Positions 33,377 through 41,677 of a stretch of DNA of 64,000 bases are shown here, in pieces; positions within the stretch are counted from its first letter, which is position 1; every line of letters begins with the position of its first letter. Source of the stretch: Luteirhabdus pelagi (GTDB taxonomy: Bacteria; Bacteroidota; Bacteroidia; Flavobacteriales; Flavobacteriaceae); assembly GCF_016827595.1 (NCBI RefSeq), contig NZ_JAECMS010000002.1, positions 744,001 through 808,000 on the forward strand, written 5' to 3'. Below the pieces are notes generated by a model that worked only from the letters and a program-made list of their open reading frames with translations, did no database searches and was not told where the DNA came from. The position numbers and the translations under genes are program-made.

Positions 33377-34288
33377 ATGAAAAAGAAGGAGATAAAGAAG
33401 CTAAAAAAGAAGTCATCAAAATTTATTGATGTTCTCGAATCATCAATTGAAGAGGCTATTGAGGATGCAAGATTAAATGCGGATATTGACTACGAAAAAG
33501 AATGGGAATTCTATGAAAAATCTAAAGATGCGATTGTTGGAGCATTAGAAAAGTTTGATAGTATTCAAAATTCAAAGAAGGATTTTGAAGGAGAGCCTAC
33601 TATTTCCTTCGGTGTAAATGGTACAATGAATTTATTTCAAAAATCTGCATTTACAACCGGAGATATTCCACATCTAAATGCAGACACGATATTATCACAG
33701 CAGATAGTTTACCAGAACATCAATTATTATATTCCCAATGCGTTTTTATCAGCTCGGAAAAAGAGGTATCTTCTTCGTAAAGAAGATTTGGTAAAAGGGA
33801 TAGAAAAATTAGGTTTTGATGTGGACAGAGATATTATGGTAGCAATGAATCTTAATATATATGGTATCGATGATTTCCAGAACATTGAGGAACATATTAC
33901 ACGAGTTCCATCTACAGGACTCAAAAATGTACTATTCGTTCTACCGAAAGCCGATTTGCCTATCCTAAAACATAAAGAACTTGAGGATAGTGAACAAAAA
34001 GAACATCAATTGGGCATATTAGATGATGATAGAAAAATCTATGGTTCTTTAATCGACCTAACACAAGATGCCAATGCGAATCAAAGAGAAAAATGGAAAA
34101 ATTCAAACATTGATTTTGCGACCGATTTAAAAGTGCAGCTAACTATAGCTTTTATTACTGAAGTTGTTTGGAAAGCCAATGCCAATGTAGTTCAAATTAA
34201 TATTGAAACTTCATTAAAGGAACAAGGCATCGTAAATGAGCTGTCTGATATAGAGAAGTTGGTGCCAAAAAAGGAAACCAATGATTGA
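33377..34288 (+). CDS. Unrecognised protein of the cargo-island operon
   Basis: A protein of 303 residues that starts with a very lysine-rich coiled region (KKKEIKKLKKKSSKF) and an acidic helix, followed by a mixed domain with GEPTISFGVNGTMNLFQ and YIPNAFLSARKKRYLLR. No membrane segment, nucleotide-binding loop or catalytic signature seen. The start is one base after the upstream stop and the end overlaps the next gene by eight bases, so it is translated as part of the same operon. Function unknown. Confidence 0.7.
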   Translation: MKKKEIKKLKKKSSKFIDVLESSIEEAIEDARLNADIDYEKEWEFYEKSKDAIVGALEKFDSIQNSKKDFEGEPTISFGVNGTMNLFQKSAFTTGDIPHLNADTILSQQIVYQNINYYIPNAFLSARKKRYLLRKEDLVKGIEKLGFDVDRDIMVAMNLNIYGIDDFQNIEEHITRVPSTGLKNVLFVLPKADLPILKHKELEDSEQKEHQLGILDDDRKIYGSLIDLTQDANANQREKWKNSNIDFATDLKVQLTIAFITEVVWKANANVVQINIETSLKEQGIVNELSDIEKLVPKKETND

Positions 34289-35072
34289 GTTCAGAAACCC
34301 TCATCATATAGAACCACCAAGCGTTTTGAGACAAATTCTATCTCATCCCGCAAATGACACAGAAGTTATTGAACTTGCAGTTTTTCAAGAACATCGTTAC
34401 GCATTTTTCTATTGGAACAAATGGATGCAAGACAACAAACCTAAGAATCCACCTTGTTTGGTCTCATTGGATTGGCATCAGGATTTATGCTATCCGTGTG
34501 AAACAGAAAGAGAATGGCTTGATAAATTGGATTTGACAAGCGATGCAGAAGTCGCTTTGTTTTCTTGGGCCAAATTAGCTGGAAATAACGATGGGCATAT
34601 TCTGTGTGCGGCATATCTTAACTTGATTGGCGATATTTATGTGCATTGTAGGCAAGAAATGGGACCAAATACTTGGCAAGATGAAGAATTGATAGACACC
34701 TATGGCAACAAACACACCATCAAAAAATTCAAAACTTATGAAGGTCTTCAAGATGCGCTTTTGAAGTCGTCAGAGTCGTCCGTATTTTTTGATATTGACT
34801 TGGATTTCTTTTCAGTAAATAACGGCCTGAGTGATGGCTCGTTCGAATTCACGTATCTTCAAGAAGAAGAAATAAGAACGATGTTGGATAAAGACCATCC
34901 GCTAATAAGTTGGATTTTTGAGCGCATAAAAGAGTTTACTATTGCAACAGAACCTGAACATTGTGGTGGGCTTTTAAAAAGCAACAAATTTCTTGACCTA
35001 ATTAGTGACATTTATTTCAACCCAGAGTTGTTTGCCCCAAAATGCAATTGGAAATGGAAACCAAAGTATTAA
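34281..35072 (+). CDS. UPF0489-like protein (possible arginase/deacetylase-fold hydrolase)
   Basis: A protein of 263 residues. Paired acidic/His motifs LVSLDWHQDLCYP (residues ~60-72) and SVFFDIDLDFFS (~167-178) match the UPF0489 pattern (DxHxD ... DxDxF) and resemble the two-metal site of the ureohydrolase/arginase fold. EHCGG occurs near residue 218. It could be a metal-dependent hydrolase acting as the effector of the island operon, but no substrate can be named. It is the last gene before the right flanking repeat, which starts one base after its stop codon. Confidence 0.6.
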   Translation: MIEFRNPHHIEPPSVLRQILSHPANDTEVIELAVFQEHRYAFFYWNKWMQDNKPKNPPCLVSLDWHQDLCYPCETEREWLDKLDLTSDAEVALFSWAKLAGNNDGHILCAAYLNLIGDIYVHCRQEMGPNTWQDEELIDTYGNKHTIKKFKTYEGLQDALLKSSESSVFFDIDLDFFSVNNGLSDGSFEFTYLQEEEIRTMLDKDHPLISWIFERIKEFTIATEPEHCGGLLKSNKFLDLISDIYFNPELFAPKCNWKWKPKY

Positions 35073-35073
35073 T

Positions 35074-35272
35074 AATCCACTCAGCACATTCCCCTGCATT
35101 CCACGCTCGCCTGCTGAAAAAGCAGGCAACCACTTCACTTCGGGAAAAGAGCTTCACTACAAAGGTCTTGGACACAATTCCCAATTTCAGCTTTCCATTC
35201 CGCTAACCCTTCCCGCTATGCTGGGAAGGAACACTACATTCCAGAGCCAAAATTGTGAATTAAGTCCGCTTT
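35074..35272. repeat. Island-flanking direct repeat, right copy
   Basis: Matches 28516-28686 over most of its length. It has an extra ~40-base insert after CATTCC containing the hairpin GCCTGCT-GAAA-AAGCAGGC, and a short GCTATGC loop where the left copy carries a nested hairpin. The conserved scaffold with different hairpin inserts suggests a mobile or structured non-coding element rather than a simple duplication. Confidence 0.8.
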
Positions 35273-35786
35273 TCTAATCGGAAAGCCATCGCTTTGATTT
35301 TCTTGACAGGATTTTCGGCGCGGTCTTCTTGAGCCCTCACTCGAAAATCCTTAAAAACCAAACCGCTGTCTTACACATTTTAAGGGGTTTATAATGGATA
35401 AAGCCTTTGTTGTTTTTCGGGTCATCGAAAAACAGGCACGACATAACCAATTCTAACTTAACCACAGCTACTTATTTCGCTTAACTGTCGGTACGCTCAA
35501 ACGCAACTGCGTTTAAAAGAATTGCTAATGCCCTTATGGAACTTGTCAAGACTATACAGAGTTTTAGTGAAAAATAAGGTTTCTACTTCCTTGAAAATCC
35601 AAGGATTTTTCTACGTCGCAAACACACCTGATTTATTCCCGAAAAGTCTTGACAAAACCCACTCTATCCATTGTGCGATGCACGAAAGAAAAGAACAAAC
35701 ACCCCTTAAAATTCAATTAGAACCAAATAGGGGATAATTATTAACCAAGTCTGTAAAAAAAGAACAGGCTTTAAAAACAATGCATT
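35273..35786. other. Non-coding region with inverted repeats before ssb (possible origin or regulatory region)
   Basis: No convincing gene lies here. It contains AGGATTTTCG (35308-35317) facing CGAAAATCCT (35342-35351), a perfect hairpin GTTTTTCG/CGAAAAAC (35412-35433), AAACGC/GCGTTT in the 35500s and AAAATCC-AA-GGATTTT (35594-35609). The GGATTTTC motif thus occurs four times in both orientations. Such clustering fits a replication/partition origin or protein-binding region of the element; no replication initiator gene is seen nearby. Confidence 0.4.
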
Positions 35787-36131
35787 ATGAGTACTATTAG
35801 AAATCACGTACAATTGATTGGAAACGTTGGTCAAGAGCCAACCATTACGAACCTTGAAAGCGGTAAGAAAGTTGCCCGCTTCTCACTCGCTACAAACGAG
35901 TATTACAAAGACAGTAAAGGCGAAAAGCAAACGGACACCAACTGGCATACCGTTGTAGCTTGGGGAAAGACTGCCGAAATTGTAGAGAACTATGTTGATA
36001 AAGGTAAAGAAGTAGGAATTACAGGGAAGCTAAAGACCCGAACCTACACCACCGATGATGGCAACCAACGCTATGTAACGGAAGTCGTTGCCGATGAAAT
36101 CCTATTACTTGGAAGCAAAGGCGACAAGTAA
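35787..36131 (+). CDS. ssb: Single-stranded DNA-binding protein of the element
   Basis: A protein of 114 residues with a complete OB-fold SSB domain: IRNHVQLIGNVGQEPTI, KVARFSLATNEYYKD, WHTVVAWGKTAEIVENYVDKG and GNQRYVTEVVADEILLLG. The usual acidic C-terminal tail (DDDIPF) is missing; it ends GSKGDK, as in many element-borne SSBs. It probably protects transferred single strands during conjugation. A terminator follows. Confidence 0.93.
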   Translation: MSTIRNHVQLIGNVGQEPTITNLESGKKVARFSLATNEYYKDSKGEKQTDTNWHTVVAWGKTAEIVENYVDKGKEVGITGKLKTRTYTTDDGNQRYVTEVVADEILLLGSKGDK

Positions 36132-36142
36132 TCTTCAAAATT

Positions 36143-36180
36143 AAAGAGGGCGTTCCTCTGGAAAGTTGCGCCCTCTTTTT
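36143..36180 (+). terminator. Rho-independent terminator after ssb
   Basis: AAAGAGGGCG (36143-36152) pairs fully with CGCCCTCTTT (36169-36178), with a 16-base loop and a T-run. Confidence 0.88.
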
Positions 36181-36209
36181 CATTATCCATTAATTAAAAT
36201 TAGATAACA

Positions 36210-36659
36210 ATGAAAGCACAAGTTAACGAAATAAAAATAAGCTACAAAGGGGAGTTAAAATCCTCTGAGTGGCAAAAAATAAGTAGTTCACAAGATGCGG
36301 CTGAACTGCTCTTTGAGGATTGGGATAAAGATACAATCGCCATACAGGAAACTTTCAAAGTTGTATTGTTGAATAACAGTAACAAAGTGAAAGGTGTCTA
36401 TCAATTGTCACAAGGCGGAATTACAGGTACACTAATAGACCTTCGGATTTTATTTGCCGTCATTCTAAAATCCTTATCGGTAGCTATAATTCTAACGCAT
36501 AATCACCCAAGCGGAAAATTGATGCCAAGTGAGGCAGATAAAAACCTTACAAGCAAAATAAAAAAGGCAGCACAATTATTCGATATTACCATTCTGGACC
36601 ATTTGATATTTGCACCTGATGGGAATTATTATAGCTTTTCTGATAATGGACTTTTATAA
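36210..36659 (+). CDS. RadC-like JAB-domain protein
   Basis: A protein of 149 residues containing the JAMM/MPN metal motif LTHNHPSGKLMPSEAD (HxHPSG...D) and the C-terminal ILDHLIFAPDGNYYSFSD, as in RadC/YeeS-type proteins. It lacks the helix-hairpin-helix part of chromosomal RadC. Short RadC-like proteins are common on conjugative elements; the exact function is unknown. Confidence 0.88.
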   Translation: MKAQVNEIKISYKGELKSSEWQKISSSQDAAELLFEDWDKDTIAIQETFKVVLLNNSNKVKGVYQLSQGGITGTLIDLRILFAVILKSLSVAIILTHNHPSGKLMPSEADKNLTSKIKKAAQLFDITILDHLIFAPDGNYYSFSDNGLL

Positions 36660-36670
36660 ATTAGAAAGCT

Positions 36671-36868
36671 ATGATTTATTTGAATTTTACCGATTTGAGC
36701 GAGGAAACACAAGAGCGATTACTTGCCAATTCTAAGGAAGATGTAAAGGAAAAGTATGGTAAGGATATTATGGATTATGCAACCAAGCATAATACCAATT
36801 TGGATAAGATGCTTGATGAAGAAGCACTTCGGAATTTGTATTCGTATAAATACATTTTCAACATATAA
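36671..36868 (+). CDS. Small hypothetical protein
   Basis: A protein of 65 residues that starts 11 bases after the RadC-like gene and ends before a clear terminator, so it is probably the second gene of a two-gene operon. It is rich in charged residues, with no membrane segment and no recognised family. Confidence 0.6.
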   Translation: MIYLNFTDLSEETQERLLANSKEDVKEKYGKDIMDYATKHNTNLDKMLDEEALRNLYSYKYIFNI

Positions 36869-36890
36869 ATTTTAAGAAATTAAAAGTAAG

Positions 36891-36916
36891 CACCTCTAAA
36901 ATTTAGAGGTGTTTTT
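36891..36916 (+). terminator. Rho-independent terminator
   Basis: CACCTCTAAA-ATTTAGAGGTG forms a near-perfect stem followed by five T, 22 bases after the small hypothetical gene. Confidence 0.85.
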
Positions 36917-37069
36917 GTATGCGATTAGTATATAATCAATAAAAAAACGTATCTTTATTTCGCTGAAATTTAGCATTCAAATTTAAGTAGGGTTATCCAC
37001 TTTTCGACTTTCGCCGATAACCGTACACATCGAAAAATAACATATCGGAAAATCATTTTCCCTGAAAAT

Positions 37070-37297
37070 GGCAATCGGCTTTTAGCCGGATTGTATGGAT
37101 TTTTGTCACGCTTGCGCGTGACGAAAAGGAATAGCAAGAGGGTAACACGCTGCGCGATGTTTCGGATTCCTTTTCGTTTTTAATTACCTGATAATCAGTT
37201 AGTTAAATTTATTATATTTCTTGACAATCAACGATTTGCGACAAACGGGCTGGAAACGCCCATTTTTAGGGAAGATTTTGCAACAAATCGGCGAAAT
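37070..37297. other. Candidate origin of transfer (oriT) upstream of the mobilization genes
   Basis: Between the terminator at 36916 and the bfmA/btgA-like gene lie several nested inverted repeats: CGGCT-TTT-AGCCG (37077-37089 region), GTCACGC-TTGC-GCGTGAC (37105-37122), CGAAAAGGAAT (37122-37132) facing ATTCCTTTTCG (37166-37176), GGGC/GCCC (37247-37261) and CGATTTG (37232-37238) facing CAAATCG (37284-37290). A structured non-coding stretch directly before relaxase genes is where oriT is expected. The nic site cannot be placed. Confidence 0.5.
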
Positions 37298-37678
37298 ATG
37301 GATTCATTTACTGGAATTAGATTTAAAAAGGAAACTGCAAAACGCTTCCAAACTTTCTCACGCACTTACTTCAAATCGCATACCGAGGCAATGTCCACGA
37401 TGCTCGATTTTTTCTTCTATAACGAAATATCGCCAAAGGAAAAATTAGGACCCACTGGACGTACCATTGAGGCTAAATTACTCAAAAGAATCAATGCGGT
37501 TATTGCCATAATGCGAGACGTAGAAAAGACACAAACCAAACCTACGGTGGCTATGATTCAGTCCCTTTTTGAGACCGAAGAACCCACCAAAAAACCGCTG
37601 ATTGTAGAAAAGAAATATGCCGAAGAAAAGAAGGAAGTCCGCTTTCGCGAAAAGAAAAATCAAAGCAACCAACTCTAA
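37298..37678 (+). CDS. Mobilization accessory protein (BfmA/BtgA-like)
   Basis: A basic protein of 126 residues. The N-terminal half (IRFKKETAKRFQTFSRTYFKSHTEAMSTMLDFF) looks like a ribbon-helix-helix or related DNA-binding domain, as in BfmA/BtgA-family mobilization proteins. The C-terminus is lysine/glutamate-rich. It likely binds oriT and recruits the relaxase encoded 11 bases downstream. Confidence 0.78.
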   Translation: MDSFTGIRFKKETAKRFQTFSRTYFKSHTEAMSTMLDFFFYNEISPKEKLGPTGRTIEAKLLKRINAVIAIMRDVEKTQTKPTVAMIQSLFETEEPTKKPLIVEKKYAEEKKEVRFREKKNQSNQL

Positions 37679-37689
37679 ACTTTCGAGCT

Positions 37690-38721
37690 ATGTACATCAC
37701 AATCACATCTCAAAAATTAGGCAACAATTATTCACAAAGTTCAGCTGATTTTGTAGGCTATTTGGAAAAGGAGAATCAAGGTTTGGAACAACACGAAATG
37801 GAACATTTTTTCAATCAATATGGCGATGAGATTTCCGCTGAAGAAGTGGTCAAAGAAATTGATGGAAATACCGCAAAATTGAAAAAGAAAGAACCCAAGT
37901 TTTATTCTATCACGGTTAGTCCTTCAAAATATGAATTGCGAAAACTTCAGAACAATAGTCAAGATTTAAAAACCTACACCCGTGAGCTGATGAAAGATTA
38001 TGTTGCCAGTTTCAATAGGGAAATCAAAGGGCGACCTGTCAGTATCGACGACATAAAATACTATGCGAAAATTGAACATCAAAGAACGTTCAAGGGAACT
38101 GATTTTCAGATAAAAGAAAACCAACCCTACGCTACAAAAATACTTCAGCTGAAAACCGAAATCAGAAACATTCAAGAAGGACGAGCTGAAGGGAATTTTA
38201 AAAGGATGGAAAAGGAAATTGCCAAATTGGAACGCCAAGCACCACACCAGCAAAATGGAAAACGGATTGTCCAGGGAATGCAAAAAGATGGAAACCAAAG
38301 TCATATTCATATCATCGTGAGCAGGAAGGATGCTTCAAATTCGGTCAGTCTTTCCCCAGGAAGTAAACACAAAGCTTCCGAAGTTGAAATGCACGGCAAA
38401 AAGGTAAAGCGTGGTTTTGACAGAGATGCCTTTTTCGCGAAAGCGGAAAAAACGTTTGACAAAACTTTTGGCTACAAACGCAACTTTGCTGAGACCTACA
38501 AAGCAAGAAAGGATTTTATAAAGAATCCCAACCTGTATTTCGCTGCCTTGATGAAATTACCTGCAAATGAAAAGGCTTTGGCTTTCAAAATGACTACCAA
38601 AAGTGGCTTGCCAATTGTTCCAAGTATTCCAGTTAGTCAAGCACAAATTGCACTTCGGGTTTTCAAACGGTTAAGACGTGGTGCTGAAGTGGCCATCAAA
38701 TCAAGTTCAATAGGAATTTAG
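37690..38721 (+). CDS. MobB-like relaxase
   Basis: A protein of 343 residues. The relaxase metal-binding motif appears as HIHIIVSRKDA (near residue 205), preceded by YYAKIEHQRTFKG and by the N-terminal ITSQKLGNNYSQSSADFVGY region. This organisation matches Bacteroidota MobB/BfmB-type relaxases that nick oriT and lead DNA transfer. It is tightly spaced between the accessory protein and the coupling protein (gap of 3 bases). Confidence 0.82.
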   Translation: MYITITSQKLGNNYSQSSADFVGYLEKENQGLEQHEMEHFFNQYGDEISAEEVVKEIDGNTAKLKKKEPKFYSITVSPSKYELRKLQNNSQDLKTYTRELMKDYVASFNREIKGRPVSIDDIKYYAKIEHQRTFKGTDFQIKENQPYATKILQLKTEIRNIQEGRAEGNFKRMEKEIAKLERQAPHQQNGKRIVQGMQKDGNQSHIHIIVSRKDASNSVSLSPGSKHKASEVEMHGKKVKRGFDRDAFFAKAEKTFDKTFGYKRNFAETYKARKDFIKNPNLYFAALMKLPANEKALAFKMTTKSGLPIVPSIPVSQAQIALRVFKRLRRGAEVAIKSSSIGI

Positions 38722-38724
38722 CGT

Positions 38725-40305
38725 ATGGAAATGGACAATCTCATAACAGTACTTTCAATTATTGGTGTGGCCAGTACTGTTTTCTATGCGATGTTTCGAG
38801 TGAGCAAGTATGCGCTTTTCTTGAATTTCGTAATGCTTTCGTGCTTGGTTTTCTATTTAACTGAAGGGAACGAATTAGTATCAATATTGCTGTATCTGGT
38901 GTGTCCTCTAATGCTAATTAATATAGGGTTCTATGTCTTTCTACATAAAACGGAAACCGTCCAGAATGGCGATAGCAAGTACCAAGTCAAATTTGCAACC
39001 ACAAAGGGAAATTTCAAGTTGGATAACATCAAAAGGGGCGCATCCATAATAGGTTCTGCCGGAAGTGGAAAGACCGAAAGTGTCGTGTATGGCTTTTTAA
39101 AACACTTCTGGAAAGAGCACTTTTGTGGAATCATTCACGACTATAAAGATTTTGAACTGACCGAAATGGCGTATCCGCTTTTTAAGGATAGCGATATTCC
39201 GTTTAAGGTCATTTCCTTCGATAAAATAATCCACAGGGTAAATCCTATTGCGCCACGCTATTTAGAGAACGAGGAAAGCGTAAATGAGGTGTCCAGGGTA
39301 CTTATTGAAAACCTCTTAGAGCAAAGGGAAGGTGGAACTACAGGAACAACAAAATTCTTTAACGATGCCGCTGAAGGATTGATTGGTGGATTAATTTGGA
39401 AACTAAAAACAACCTATCCACAATACTGCACACTTCCACATTTAATAGCCATATATCAAATGCTCGATACGGATAGCCTTATCCAGTTTTTGGAAACAAA
39501 TACCACATCGAGAGCGATGGCAGATGCTTTTATTAGTGGTAAGGATTCAGACAGGCAGACCGCTGGTGTAAAAAGTACTTTGGCGAATGCGCTGAAACGA
39601 ATCAGTACACAGCGGATTTTTATGACACTATCCGCAGACGAAGTCCCATTGAATATCAATAGCGAGGAAAATCCTGCAATTATTTCCGTGGTCAATAACC
39701 CAAAATATGAAACGTCTTATTCGCCCGTTATTGCAACCATAATACATACGATTACCAAGCAAATGAGCGTGCGCGGTCAAAGACCGTCTTTTCTTTTGAT
39801 GGAAGAAGCGCCGACTATTCGCTTATTGAATATGCACCGAATTCCGGCAACGCTCAGAAGTTATGACATCGCTACTATTTATGTGATGCAGGACAAAATC
39901 CAAAATGATATGATGTATGGCGATAAGGCAAGTAAGGCTATTTTAAGCAATCTATCCTATCAGTTTTTTGGCAAGGTCAACGACCCAGATACTGCCAAAT
40001 ATTACGAGCGCTTTTTTGAAATCATCAAAGACCCAACGAAAAGCATCAGTCGTGGACATAACTTGGATTTTGATACACGAATCACAACAGGCGAAAAGGA
40101 AATCCCTAAAATTAGAGCAGATGTGTTCTTTAGATTGAAACAGGGCGAGTTTATTACCTATGCTGATGGAAAGGATAAGAAAGTGCAGTTTAAGTTATCA
40201 AGAATCCAAAGGCAGCTTCCTGAAGAATCGAAGCAGTTTTCTCAGGCTGATTTAGCAACTAATTTTACGAAGATATATAGAGATGTAAAAACGATATTTA
40301 GTTAA
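38725..40305 (+). CDS. Type IV coupling protein (VirD4/TraG-like ATPase)
   Basis: A protein of 526 residues with two to three N-terminal membrane helices (residues ~7-75), Walker A GSAGSGKT near 110, Walker B-like SFLLMEEAPT near 352 and a QDK motif near 390. It couples the relaxase-DNA complex to a type IV secretion channel. No tra genes for a mating channel occur in the window, so the element is either mobilizable in trans or its transfer genes lie elsewhere. Confidence 0.88.
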   Translation: MEMDNLITVLSIIGVASTVFYAMFRVSKYALFLNFVMLSCLVFYLTEGNELVSILLYLVCPLMLINIGFYVFLHKTETVQNGDSKYQVKFATTKGNFKLDNIKRGASIIGSAGSGKTESVVYGFLKHFWKEHFCGIIHDYKDFELTEMAYPLFKDSDIPFKVISFDKIIHRVNPIAPRYLENEESVNEVSRVLIENLLEQREGGTTGTTKFFNDAAEGLIGGLIWKLKTTYPQYCTLPHLIAIYQMLDTDSLIQFLETNTTSRAMADAFISGKDSDRQTAGVKSTLANALKRISTQRIFMTLSADEVPLNINSEENPAIISVVNNPKYETSYSPVIATIIHTITKQMSVRGQRPSFLLMEEAPTIRLLNMHRIPATLRSYDIATIYVMQDKIQNDMMYGDKASKAILSNLSYQFFGKVNDPDTAKYYERFFEIIKDPTKSISRGHNLDFDTRITTGEKEIPKIRADVFFRLKQGEFITYADGKDKKVQFKLSRIQRQLPEESKQFSQADLATNFTKIYRDVKTIFS

Positions 40306-40432
40306 CCAATTATGGTTATTATTGATAAATATTATGATTTCACTATTTTGATAGGATAATATAATTTTCTAAAATTGTTTGAATATGTTTATGCACAATA
40401 AGTATGAGGCTTTTAAATTGAATTATTTTTTT

Positions 40433-40459
40433 AAAATGATTTTAGTCAATTATCATTTT
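40433..40459. terminator. Possible bidirectional AT-rich terminator between convergent operons
   Basis: AAAATGAT (40433-40440) and ATCATTTT (40452-40459) flank an 11-base loop, with T-rich sequence on both sides. It lies between the convergent coupling-protein and MFS genes. The stem is AT-only and weak. Confidence 0.35.
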
Positions 40460-41677
40460 TTAAATAGGGGGTTTTTTAAGAAAAATGAGAAAACCAATAG
40501 CAACTAAAATAATGCTTCCTGAAATTAGAAATGGATAATAAAAACCACCGGTAACCAACCAAGTTCCTAAAATGGGACCTAAAATCTGACCAATACTGTT
40601 TGTTGAACTTTGTATTGAAATATTTCGACCTGTATTTGTTTTGGATAACAAGGATACCGCAGACAGCAAATTAGGTGTAACCATAGCACCACCAGCAGCA
40701 AACACCACAATTAAACCGTACACAACAAATTCATTTTTGAAAAAAGGAAAGACAATTAATGAAATTCCTGAGATGAATAACCCAAAGCCGATTTGCTTTT
40801 TAGTAGATAGAATCTTTTCCCCATAACTGGCAAATACAGGCTGCAAAACAGCCATTATTGAACCACACAGCATAAAACCAATACCAACCTGGTTGCTGTT
40901 AAACCCTAATTCGTCTTTACCGTAGATTGAAAAAACAGTTTCAAACAAGGTCACTACAAATTGGATGACAAATGATAGCGCCAATAGGACAAGGAAATAT
41001 TGGCTGAACGAGAAGCGAAAAGTGAATTTTTGAATTGTAAATTTATGGACGCGAACTGAATTTTTTAACCATTTTACAACAATGACTAAAACAATAAAAC
41101 CTAATAATGCAGCAAATAAAAAAGGTGTGGAAAATCGACCCAAATGTAGTTGACCAATTGCATACTCAAAATGAAGGTCTGATTGCGAAAGAAAGCCACC
41201 GATAACGGGTCCAAAAATAACCCCTGAACTAATGGCTACACCAGACCAGGCCATTATCTTCGTTCTACGTTTTTCTGAAGTAATATCACTTAAATATGCG
41301 TTGCTGACAGGAATAACTGATGAAGTAAATATGCCGCCAAAAATCCGAGCGATATATAGCATCGTTAGTGATGTTGCAAGCCCAGTTAGCAATTGCATTA
41401 TTACAAAGCCAATCAAACCAATAATAATGACGGGTTTACGACCATATCTGTCAGATAACTTTCCCCAAACGACAACAAAAATTAATTGAAATAGTGGATA
41501 AATGCTGGTAAGCAGCCCAATATGGAAGTTGATTAAATCGGTGTCGAGATTGTCTTTTAAAGCTAATCTTTCGGTATAGTAGGGAAGGGTTGGCAATAAA
41601 ATACCATAACCCAACATCACTACAAATAAACTCAACAGGATTAAAGATATCCTGTTGAGTTTTTCTTTTTTGTCCAT
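40460..41677 (-). CDS. MFS transporter (drug/efflux type)
   Basis: A protein of 405 residues with 12 predicted membrane helices. The loop 2-3 motif GKLSDRYGRKPVI and the drug:H+ antiporter motif C-like region (SGVIFGPVIGGFL) mark it as a TetA-like exporter of 12-helix type. It is the last gene of the minus-strand cluster; its start abuts the copper ATPase stop. Substrate is unknown; it need not be an antibiotic. Confidence 0.88.
   Translation of the reverse strand: MDKKEKLNRISLILLSLFVVMLGYGILLPTLPYYTERLALKDNLDTDLINFHIGLLTSIYPLFQLIFVVVWGKLSDRYGRKPVIIIGLIGFVIMQLLTGLATSLTMLYIARIFGGIFTSSVIPVSNAYLSDITSEKRRTKIMAWSGVAISSGVIFGPVIGGFLSQSDLHFEYAIGQLHLGRFSTPFLFAALLGFIVLVIVVKWLKNSVRVHKFTIQKFTFRFSFSQYFLVLLALSFVIQFVVTLFETVFSIYGKDELGFNSNQVGIGFMLCGSIMAVLQPVFASYGEKILSTKKQIGFGLFISGISLIVFPFFKNEFVVYGLIVVFAAGGAMVTPNLLSAVSLLSKTNTGRNISIQSSTNSIGQILGPILGTWLVTGGFYYPFLISGSIILVAIGFLIFLKKPPI

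Noticed and set aside
28516-35272. Integron attC-type sites as explanation for the flanking repeats
   Set aside because: A GTTAACC/GCTAACC core is present but does not fit GTTRRRY, the cargo is operonic rather than single-gene cassettes, and no integron integrase is seen.
35005-35277. 90-residue ORF crossing the end of the UPF0489-like gene and the right repeat
   Set aside because: It is a shadow frame of the real gene running into a non-coding repeat.
35522-35737. 71-residue plus-strand ORF in the gap before ssb
   Set aside because: It spans the inverted repeats, has no recognisable protein features and no start signal; the stretch looks non-coding.
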